From Candidatus Latescibacterota bacterium (GTDB lineage Bacteria; Latescibacterota; UBA2968; UBA8231), in assembly GCA_003529325.1 (NCBI GenBank), contig DPVW01000155.1, positions 8,889 through 28,224 on the forward strand: DNA of 19,336 nucleotides, given 5' to 3'. The notes beneath the pieces are model-generated. The model searched no databases. It saw nothing but the letters and a program-made list of their open reading frames with translations, and was not told where the DNA came from. Shown here one piece after another: positions 7,651-14,158 of this stretch; position 1 is the first letter of the stretch; each line of letters opens with the position of its first letter. The position numbers and the translations under genes were made by a program.

Positions 7651-8778
7651 CTACCAATCGACCACCGATCCATCATCCGGATCGAGTCGAGTTGGGTAGA
7701 GACCGGGTTCACCGACCATCGCCATCAGTTTGTCTTCATCGATGGTGATACCGAGGCCGGGTTCCGTCGGCAACGGACGATAGCCATCACACACAGGCGG
7801 CAGCGGTTTGGCCAGCAGTTCAGCATACTCGTTGTCACCCCGCTCCTGAATGAGAAAATTGGGGATGGCGGCAGCGATCTGCAGGCTCGCCGCCAGCGAA
7901 CAGGGGCCCTGCGGATTGTGTGGCGCCAACGGCGTGTAGTACGCTTCAGCCATACCGGCGATGATCTTGAGTTCCGTAATGCCACCAGCATAACAGATGT
8001 CGGGTTGCAGGATCGTGGCGGCGCGCTTTTCGAGGATCTCCCGGAAGCCCCACTTGGTGAAGATGCGCTCTCCCGTGGCCAGGGGGATATGTGTCTTCTG
8101 CGCCAGCTCCGCCATAACGTCGATATTCAGCGCCTGCACGACCTCCTCATAGAACCAGGGATGATACGGCTCGAGGGCCTTCATCAGCAGCATGGCCGTG
8201 GGCGGCTGCACGGCGCCGTGAAAATCGACGGCAATATCGACGCCCGATCCATGTTTGTCGCGCAGTGCCTTGAACCGTTCCGTCACCTCATCGACGAACT
8301 TCTGCCCCTCGATATACTTGAAGGCCGGGCGCGACGCCTGCGGGCCAACCTTGATGGCATTGACACCGGTCTCCCCACTCACCTCACCATACACCCGAAT
8401 CCGTTCACGCGTGGGCCCCCCGAGAAGCTTGTAGACGGGAACGCCGTAACACTTGCCGGTGATATCCCACAGAGCCATATCGATTCCGGAGAGGATGGCC
8501 GTCTTGATCGGCCCACCACGATAGAACGCGCCACGGTGGATGGCCTGCCAGTGATGGGTCACCGGTCGGGGATCCTTGCCGACGAGATATGCCGCCACTT
8601 CCAGAGCACCGGCGGCGCAGGCCTTGGCATCATCCTTGAGCATCTCCCCCCACCCGGTGATGCCCGCATCCGTGGAGATCTTGACGAAGACCCAGGAATT
8701 TGTCAGGACGAAGGTCTCGATCTTGGTGACCTTGATCTCTTCGTTGGGACCGATGGCAGCCTGTTCAGGATTGGACAT
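7651..8778 (-). CDS. Galactonate-dehydratase-like enolase superfamily enzyme
   Basis: A 375-residue enolase-superfamily dehydratase of the mandelate racemase/galactonate dehydratase group, expected to remove water from an aldonic acid to give a 2-keto-3-deoxy sugar acid. Metal ligands D185, E211 and E237, the base H187 (VDFHG) and the acid H287 (APHNP) fall where E. coli DgoD has D183, E209, E235, H185 and H285; E312 matches E310. Two oddities stand out: the segment from Y130 to A141 is about 12 residues shorter than in DgoD, where the first barrel helix should lie, and the usual EEP motif reads EEV. The ATG at 8778 has AGGAG at seven bases upstream, inside the small palindrome CAGGACTCCTG. 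It leads the operon with the hydrolase and sulfatase. An acid sugar freed after desulfation is a plausible substrate. Confidence 0.87.
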   Translation of the reverse strand: MSNPEQAAIGPNEEIKVTKIETFVLTNSWVFVKISTDAGITGWGEMLKDDAKACAAGALEVAAYLVGKDPRPVTHHWQAIHRGAFYRGGPIKTAILSGIDMALWDITGKCYGVPVYKLLGGPTRERIRVYGEVSGETGVNAIKVGPQASRPAFKYIEGQKFVDEVTERFKALRDKHGSGVDIAVDFHGAVQPPTAMLLMKALEPYHPWFYEEVVQALNIDVMAELAQKTHIPLATGERIFTKWGFREILEKRAATILQPDICYAGGITELKIIAGMAEAYYTPLAPHNPQGPCSLAASLQIAAAIPNFLIQERGDNEYAELLAKPLPPVCDGYRPLPTEPGLGITIDEDKLMAMVGEPGLYPTRLDPDDGSVVDW

Positions 8779-8827
8779 GTCAGGACTCCTGTGAGTAGGG
8801 TATTGTCGTTGGTTTCGTGCCGCCAAA

Positions 8828-8841
8828 GCATCCACGGATGC
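8828..8841. promoter_or_regulatory. Inverted repeat, candidate operator
   Basis: GCATCC-AC-GGATGC has perfect 6-base arms and lies in the 104-base divergent region between the dehydratase operon (minus) and the sialidase-fold gene (plus). It could be a shared repressor site. A very weak minus-strand -35 (TTGGCG) sits just beside it; no clear -10 box is seen on either strand. Confidence 0.3.
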
Positions 8842-8882
8842 CATCGTTACGTCAAGCAGTACATCCTGAACTCGAGGCCCGC

Positions 8883-9971
8883 ATGGAACCCGATCACTCC
8901 GGCGTACCCGGTGTCGTGCTCGCCCACTCCCCTGGCGCAACCGGTGTCTATATCGGCAGTCCGAGTCTCGTCGTCCTCGAAAATGGGACGTATCTCGCTT
9001 CGCACGACTTTTTTGGCCCGGGAACCAATTTCGACAGAGGTGCCATCTATCGTTCGCTGGATCGTGGGGAGAGCTGGACCCACATAACCGATATGATCGG
9101 TCAATGGTGGTCGACCCTCCTCCTGCACCGAGGTGATCTCTACACGATCGGCACGACGCGCGAATTCGGTTACGCCGTGATCCGGCGTTCCACAGATGGC
9201 GGCCAGACATGGACGGAACCCACCGATCAAAGGACGGGCATCCTCTCAGCCACTGATCGATATCACTGTGCGCCCGTTCCCGTCGTCGAGCACGAGGGGC
9301 GTCTCTGGCGTGGGTATGAGCTGGCTTACGGCAAACGGCCGCAGTGGCCGGTCACGGTCTGCTCCGCTGCCGTTGATGCGGATCTGCTGTCGGCGGCAAG
9401 TTGGAGGTGGGCGGACCCCTATCACCACTTCTGGTCGGCAGGTCAGTGGATCGAGGGCAACATCGTCATTACTCCCGAGGGCGGCCTCGCCAACATCCTG
9501 AGAGCGAATCTCGGGGCGGGCGCAGGTGTCGATGACGAACCGCCACGCGAACACGCAGCGGTAGTCCACGTCTCCGATGACGGTACCCGCCTCTCCCACG
9601 ACCGCGGTCGCGACCTGATCGATTTTACCGGGGGCGGTACCAAATTCACGATCCGCTTCGACACCGTCTCCGGCAGATACTGGTCTCTGGGGAACCAGCA
9701 GACCAACCCGCCGGCAAAGCGCAACACCCTCGTGTTGACTTCATCCCCTGATCTCCTACACTGGTCGATCGAGTCTACACTTCTCCACCACGACGATCCG
9801 GAGAAGCACGCATTCCAGTATGTGGATTGGTTGATCGAGGAGGAGGATCTCCTCGTGTTGTCACGAACCGCCTACGACGACGGTATCGGTGGTGCGCACA
9901 ACGGACACGATGCCAACTATCTGACATTCCATCGCATCAAGAAATTCAGAGATAGTGCCCGAGCCAGCTGA
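8883..9971 (+). CDS. Sialidase-fold (BNR/Asp-box) protein, exo-alpha-sialidase-like
   Basis: Predicted six-bladed beta-propeller of 362 residues. Two Asp-boxes are clear: S58-LDRGESW and S103-TDGGQTW. The opening VYIGSPSLVVLENGTYLASH resembles family members annotated as exo-alpha-sialidase. Substrate specificity is not certain, since many such proteins are not sialidases. The frame is open from a GTG at 8817 and an ATG at 8838. I prefer the ATG at 8883 for three reasons: GAGG lies six bases upstream, the codons before about 8870 have AT-rich third positions unlike the gene body, and the longer form would leave only 38 bases for two divergent promoters. No signal peptide is seen in either form. 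It lies back to back with the enolase-family operon and may share its control. Confidence 0.8.
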   Translation: MEPDHSGVPGVVLAHSPGATGVYIGSPSLVVLENGTYLASHDFFGPGTNFDRGAIYRSLDRGESWTHITDMIGQWWSTLLLHRGDLYTIGTTREFGYAVIRRSTDGGQTWTEPTDQRTGILSATDRYHCAPVPVVEHEGRLWRGYELAYGKRPQWPVTVCSAAVDADLLSAASWRWADPYHHFWSAGQWIEGNIVITPEGGLANILRANLGAGAGVDDEPPREHAAVVHVSDDGTRLSHDRGRDLIDFTGGGTKFTIRFDTVSGRYWSLGNQQTNPPAKRNTLVLTSSPDLLHWSIESTLLHHDDPEKHAFQYVDWLIEEEDLLVLSRTAYDDGIGGAHNGHDANYLTFHRIKKFRDSARAS

Positions 9972-9976
9972 GTGTG

Positions 9977-9990
9977 GCGACACGTGTCGC
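9977..9990. repeat. Perfect 14-base palindrome after the sialidase-fold gene
   Basis: GCGACACGTGTCGC is its own reverse complement and starts five bases after the sialidase-fold gene's stop, in a convergent intergenic region. It can form a short stem with an ACGT loop, or be a protein-binding site. No T run follows. Confidence 0.4.
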
Positions 9991-10023
9991 TCCATGATGC
10001 CACGGATTCGCAGCGGCGTTGGC

Positions 10024-10064
10024 ACGACGGGAACGAGTCCCTCGATCCTCGTCGTCCCGGTCGT
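10024..10064. terminator. Candidate bidirectional terminator hairpin
   Basis: An imperfect long stem pairs ACGACGGGA (10024-10032) with TCCCGGTCGT (10055-10064), continuing inward with CGAG (10034-10037) and CTCG (10048-10051). It lies between convergent gene ends at 9971 and 10073, where a terminator for both is expected. There is no long T tract. Confidence 0.4.
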
Positions 10065-10072
10065 CTTAGTCG

Positions 10073-10906
10073 TCATTGCGTGACGAATTGCTGCCAGGCA
10101 TCGTCGATCATGGCGCCGTCGATGTCACCGGCAAAAACCAGGACTCGATACTGCGTCAGCACCGCTTCACCCTCCCCAATCTTCCAGGCGCCGGCGATAC
10201 AGCGACTGGGGCTGATGCCCAGCTGCCCATCGACACGCCAGGGCACGGGATGTTCGGCATTGTTCTTATGATCGAGAATCGCTATACCCGCCGGTGACTC
10301 ACGACCATCCACCTGCATGGCGACGGCAACCCAGCGCGCTCGCTGCCCCTCGGCCGCCTGTTGGGCCTGGCCCTCGCTATTCATCATCGTGCCACCCCGC
10401 TGTTGACGATAGGGCATGCGCAGGAACAAGCCGCCATAGGCGTACTCACCGAAGGTGAGATCAGTCCGTGCTGACAGCGTCCAAGCCATATCGAGAACGA
10501 GCACATCCCCTGAGACTGCAGCCGTCCATGCTTGAGTCTCGCCCAGCAGGTCGTGCCCGTCGGGATCACGCCACACCGACTCGACATTCCAGGCAACACG
10601 CCCGTCCGTCGTTGTCGGCGCCTTCAGTGGCCGCGGATGAAAGGTGCCGTCCTCTGCATTGCCACCAACACCCTCCTCCCAGAAGCCGACACCATTGACG
10701 TCATTCAGGCCGACGTACAGACCATGCTGCCAGGGGTGATGGGGCGGCGCATCTTCGGTGAGCGTGCCGACGCCGTCGGGCGCCAGAATCGGATGCAAGT
10801 GTGGTCTAGCATCGGCTGCTGCATTCTGCGTCACAAAGGGAGCGCCACCTTCCTCCCCCTGTCGCCGGACTTCAATCCGGCCTTCAACCAGTGCGGCTGT
10901 CAGCAT
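10073..10906 (-). CDS. PmoA-like protein (DUF6807)
   Basis: A 277-residue protein of the family annotated as PmoA-like or DUF6807, of unknown reaction and often found beside Gfo/Idh/MocA oxidoreductases in carbohydrate loci. Recognisable segments are RPHLHPILAPDG (34-45), the histidine-rich HHPWQHGL (56-63) and NDVNGVGFW (68-76). No signal peptide is seen. The ATG at 10906 comes six bases after the stop of the upstream oxidoreductase gene and lacks its own ribosome-binding site, so translation is probably coupled. It is the last gene of the minus-strand train. The name does not imply methane oxidation: nothing here resembles particulate methane monooxygenase. Confidence 0.82.
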   Translation of the reverse strand: MLTAALVEGRIEVRRQGEEGGAPFVTQNAAADARPHLHPILAPDGVGTLTEDAPPHHPWQHGLYVGLNDVNGVGFWEEGVGGNAEDGTFHPRPLKAPTTTDGRVAWNVESVWRDPDGHDLLGETQAWTAAVSGDVLVLDMAWTLSARTDLTFGEYAYGGLFLRMPYRQQRGGTMMNSEGQAQQAAEGQRARWVAVAMQVDGRESPAGIAILDHKNNAEHPVPWRVDGQLGISPSRCIAGAWKIGEGEAVLTQYRVLVFAGDIDGAMIDDAWQQFVTQ

Positions 10907-10912
10907 CGTCGG

Positions 10913-12079
10913 TTACTGGAACGAGCCGGAAACATCCATTGTCTTGCCAGCGCCTTCCTTCACCTTCGACGTCTTCACCCGCTTCTGCAGCTCCTCATAG
11001 TAGAGATCGCCATCGACGGGAATATCGATCCAGCTGTCCGTCCAGGTGGACAACAACATGGCGTTGAATAACTCGACACTGTTGATGCCATCCAGGCCCG
11101 GCGCCATCAACTCCGTTTTACCACCATCACGGATCGATTGCACCCAGTTCGTCGTGATCGTCTTATGACCGCCATCGCCCCGTGCCGGCGGTATGTCGCA
11201 GGTCCAGACACCGGGGCTGCCAAAGCCGTTGGGCCATTCCTTGAGAAACTTGCTGGCAGACTCTTCTGTACGGTGGAACGTGATCTTGCCGCCTTCAGCG
11301 ACGATTTTGCCGCGGTCCCCGGTAATCTCCAGGCGGTTCGTTCCGGGTGCGTCACCGGTGGTGGTGACGAATACGCCCGTCGCGCCATTGGGATACTCGA
11401 CGAAGGCGGTGACATCGTCCTCCACTTCGATCTCGTGATGTTTGCCGAAGTAGCAGAAGGAACGCATGCGTGTCGGCATGCCACAGATCCACTGCCATAG
11501 ATCGAGATTGTGCGGACACTGGTTGGCCAGCACACCACCCCCTTCGCCGGCCCACGTGGCACGCCAGCCGCCTGAGTCGTAGTAGCTCTGCGCGCGAAAC
11601 CACGAGGTGATGATGTAGTTGGTGCGTTTGATCTCACCCAACTCGCCGGACGAAACCAACTCTTTCAGCTTGCGCGTCTCACCACGGGCGCGCTGGTTGA
11701 GCATGAGACTGAAGACGGTGCCCGCCTTCTTTGCCGCCTCATTCATCTGTTTCACCTGCTTGGTGTAGACCCCCGCAGGCTTCTCCGACATCACATGCAG
11801 ACCCGCCTCGAATGCGGCGATGGCGATGGGCGGGTGGAAATAGTGCGGTGTGGCGATGATGACGGCATCCACCTCTCCTGACTCGATCATGCCCTCTGGA
11901 GAGTCGAAGCGGGAGATATCGTCGCTCAAACTCTCCTTCGCCCATTCGAGACGCTCCGGCCGGACGTCGCCGACTGCCGTCAGTCGCGCTCCGGGGACAC
12001 CATTGTCCTTCGTCAGATAGCTGCAGTGATTTGAGCCCATGCCACCGATGCCGGCGATGCCGATCCGTACCTCGTCCAT
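10913..12079 (-). CDS. Gfo/Idh/MocA family NAD(P)-dependent oxidoreductase
   Basis: A second member of this family, 388 residues. The dinucleotide loop is AGIGGMGSNH (9-18), EKP is at 99-101, and the substrate-site segment NQCPHNLDLWQW holds H190 and D193. The ATG at 12079 is chosen over a GTG one codon earlier because AGGAG lies six bases before the ATG but only three before the GTG. It is followed closely by the PmoA-like gene (6-base gap) and preceded by the broken YHYH-PEBP gene (20-base gap). It differs from the oxidoreductase at 1170-2210 in length and in the C-terminal half, so the two are not recent duplicates. Likely substrate: a sugar or cyclitol, unknown. Confidence 0.9.
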   Translation of the reverse strand: MDEVRIGIAGIGGMGSNHCSYLTKDNGVPGARLTAVGDVRPERLEWAKESLSDDISRFDSPEGMIESGEVDAVIIATPHYFHPPIAIAAFEAGLHVMSEKPAGVYTKQVKQMNEAAKKAGTVFSLMLNQRARGETRKLKELVSSGELGEIKRTNYIITSWFRAQSYYDSGGWRATWAGEGGGVLANQCPHNLDLWQWICGMPTRMRSFCYFGKHHEIEVEDDVTAFVEYPNGATGVFVTTTGDAPGTNRLEITGDRGKIVAEGGKITFHRTEESASKFLKEWPNGFGSPGVWTCDIPPARGDGGHKTITTNWVQSIRDGGKTELMAPGLDGINSVELFNAMLLSTWTDSWIDIPVDGDLYYEELQKRVKTSKVKEGAGKTMDVSGSFQ

Positions 12080-12085
12080 CACATG

Positions 12086-12090
12086 CTCCT
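12086..12090 (-). promoter_or_regulatory. Ribosome-binding site that decides the oxidoreductase start
   Basis: AGGAG on the minus strand lies six bases before the ATG at 12079 and only three before the GTG at 12082, favouring the ATG. Confidence 0.65.
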
Positions 12091-12099
12091 GTTTCGTCT

Positions 12100-13269
12100 T
12101 CAGTTTGTAACGTCGTTGAAAGTCAAGGTTGTGCGTCCCAGTTCTGCAACCGACTCAAGCGCCGCGAGCAGGACGTTGAAGCTGACGTCCAACGAACTTT
12201 CCTGTGGTAAGCTCGCCGGTGTCTCCGCCAGGGCGTAGATCGTAATCGTGTATTGATGCGTGCCCGTGGATTGCGAACAGGGCGACGTATACGAAGTCAC
12301 CGTGCCGTCCTTGTCTGACCCCATGAACCAGGTGCCCTCGTCCGGCGGCGCCATGGGCGATCTCAGACACCGACGGATCGATCCCCCACAGCAGCAGATA
12401 CGAATTCGGGAAGTGGTGCATGGTGATCGCCAGCGCACCCGCGCCCTCCGGCACCCCAGACCAGGCGAAGAGGAATCGATGCCTCAGTGCGATCATCCCC
12501 TTTACGTTCACACTTGAAATCATCGAGCAACACGCCGTCACTGATGGCGGCGCTTGTCAGTACAAATCCGGGCGTGTCGGCCACGGCCTCATTGCCGCCC
12601 CCGGTCTGATCGTCGGGTGGTGGTCCGGGACCGCCATCGGTGGGGGCCTCGCCGCCTCCGCCGATAGCCCCACGATCAAAGACCTCTGTCGTCGTCGAAC
12701 CATCCACGTCATGGAACACAAAGGTCGTCACGTCGGCATCCGTCCAGCTGTAGTCCACCGAACCGGGCGTACCAGAGATCTCGTACTCCAGCAGGTATCC
12801 GTTGCCCGTGGCATTCGCCGTCAGGTCCGTGATGATCAGATTCTCCGTGTTGATCCCATGCGGGGGATCACGAAAGGCTTCGGTGCGCGCCTGCGGAATG
12901 ATCTGCGTCTGCGGCGCACTCGTCATCGGATCCAGCGTCACCTGCCCAACGGAGGGCGGTGAGGATGTAGGGAAAACTCTCGGTGCCGTAGTAATGGCAG
13001 GTGCCGTCCGCCGCCTCATGACCATGGAAGGTGTTCAATTCGCACATTGCGGAACCATCCGGTTCAGTAGAGCCATACACGGAAAAACCGTCGAAAGCGT
13101 CGTCGACAGGCGGTGTCCCGGTGTTGGCACCATCGTCCGGTCCGAGCGCAGAATCTGTGCCCCAACCACCCCCGCCACCGCAGGTGCACAGCATCGAAGT
13201 CAGCACAAGCGCACCGAGTAACATCGTGGGTCGCCGGAAAAGGATCAGTCCGGAGGCGATTGTGCTCAT
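12100..13269 (-). pseudogene. YHYH-domain plus PEBP-domain lipoprotein gene with three frame shifts
   Basis: One family-like protein can be followed through three reading frames. From 13269 the first frame gives a hydrophobic signal with CTC-GGGGG, a likely lipoprotein site, then a YHYH-type segment (HGHEAADGTCHYYGTESFPYI). A shift near 12950-12961 leads into a second frame with VGQVTLDPMTSAPQTQIIPQ and a beta-rich stretch ending in a Gly/Pro/Asp-rich linker. A second shift near 12464-12476 enters a YbhB/YbcL-type PEBP domain (AWSGVPEG), and a third near 12340-12350 completes it (TSPCSQSTGTHQYTITIYAL) to a TGA at 12100. Each shift skips one base, so the three together restore the first frame. 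Either the gene is decaying or the sequence has local errors. Its start overlaps the dioxygenase stop as ATGA; an ATG at 13224 is an alternative. Neither domain's role is known here. Confidence 0.7.
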
Positions 13270-14147
13270 AGAGACCGCAGCTGCGCCGGTACGCCGACGG
13301 GCTCGCCATCACTGCAGACCAGAGGAAAGTGGGGGCCTGCTTCAGCCATCGGCGCACCATCCGGCATGTCGACGAACCTCTTCATGAGGTGGTTGCCACT
13401 GGCATCGAATTTTGCCTCACCCGTCATGAAGTGAATGGCGATGGCTCGACGAGGGCGAGTAGAGGTGTTATACGGTGACCCATGCCAGGTGAGCGAATGA
13501 TGGAAAGAAATCTCTCCTCTGAGCACCGGCCAGGGCACAGGCGTCGGACTGACACCGTCGGGTGGCTCAAAGCCAGCGAGGCTGTTGAACTCCTCCAGCG
13601 TTTGCAGGTGGCTCTGGGTGCGCAGAAACTCCATCTGATTCCCCCACCTGTGGCTGCCTGGCACCATCCACATGCAACCATTTTCTTCGTCGGCATCGTC
13701 CATCGGGATCCACGCCGACACCGGCGTCATGGGCTTGATGATCGGCCACAATGGTGCATCCTGGTGCCAGGTGGTGGCTCCACCGGATTCAGCTGGTTTG
13801 TACTGGATCTGGTCGTGCCAGACCTGCAGGTTGCGCTGCCCTGTCAGCTGGCTGATCGCCTTGACGATGAAGGGATGATAGATGAGTCGCTCGAAGGCGG
13901 GTGATGCCTCCCAGATATTGACGATCTGCCAGACGGCCTGCCCGCCCTCTGCTGAGGATCGCATGTTGCGATAACTCACAGGCTGCGGCTCGCCCTCGGC
14001 GAAGCCTTCGGGACCGACGTCGAGGACCCGATTCAGGCCATCGGTGATCTCCTCGATCTCGGAGTCTTCGAGTATGGGTCCGCTATTGAGCAAGCCGTCT
14101 CGATCGAAAGCAGAGATCTGTTCATCTGTCAGCATGTTACAATCCAT
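13266..14147 (-). CDS. Phytanoyl-CoA dioxygenase (PhyH) family protein
   Basis: Third predicted Fe(II)/2-oxoglutarate oxygenase, 293 residues from the ATG at 14147. The triad is H128-Q-D130 (TTWHQDAPLWP) and H222 (LTWHGSP), with an arginine of the RPRRA segment (231-235) binding 2-oxoglutarate. W110-HDQIQYKP and DEENGCMWMVPGSH are typical of the better conserved PhyH branch. Translation may start at the internal ATG 14135, since LTDEQISAFDRDG is the usual opening; neither ATG has a strong ribosome-binding site, consistent with coupling to the peptidase gene that ends 11 bases upstream. Its stop overlaps the start of the YHYH-PEBP gene (ATGA). It should be cytoplasmic while both neighbours in the train appear exported, which is an odd grouping. 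Substrate unknown. Confidence 0.92.
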   Translation of the reverse strand: MDCNMLTDEQISAFDRDGLLNSGPILEDSEIEEITDGLNRVLDVGPEGFAEGEPQPVSYRNMRSSAEGGQAVWQIVNIWEASPAFERLIYHPFIVKAISQLTGQRNLQVWHDQIQYKPAESGGATTWHQDAPLWPIIKPMTPVSAWIPMDDADEENGCMWMVPGSHRWGNQMEFLRTQSHLQTLEEFNSLAGFEPPDGVSPTPVPWPVLRGEISFHHSLTWHGSPYNTSTRPRRAIAIHFMTGEAKFDASGNHLMKRFVDMPDGAPMAEAGPHFPLVCSDGEPVGVPAQLRSL

Positions 14148-14158
14148 TGTTGGATGGT

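Noticed and set aside
7638..7712. Longer start for the isochorismatase-like gene
   Set aside because: The extra codons overlap the end of the enolase-family gene; the internal ATG at 7637 has AGGG at good spacing.
7918..9087. Long open frame (389 codons) on the plus strand opposite the galactonate-dehydratase-like gene
   Set aside because: It is antisense to a gene with full catalytic motifs and its translation has no family character. Codon bias in GC-rich genes keeps antisense frames open.
10073..10906. Reading the PmoA-like gene as methane or ammonia oxidation
   Set aside because: It has no membrane segments and no resemblance to monooxygenase subunits; the DUF6807 family merely carries the name.
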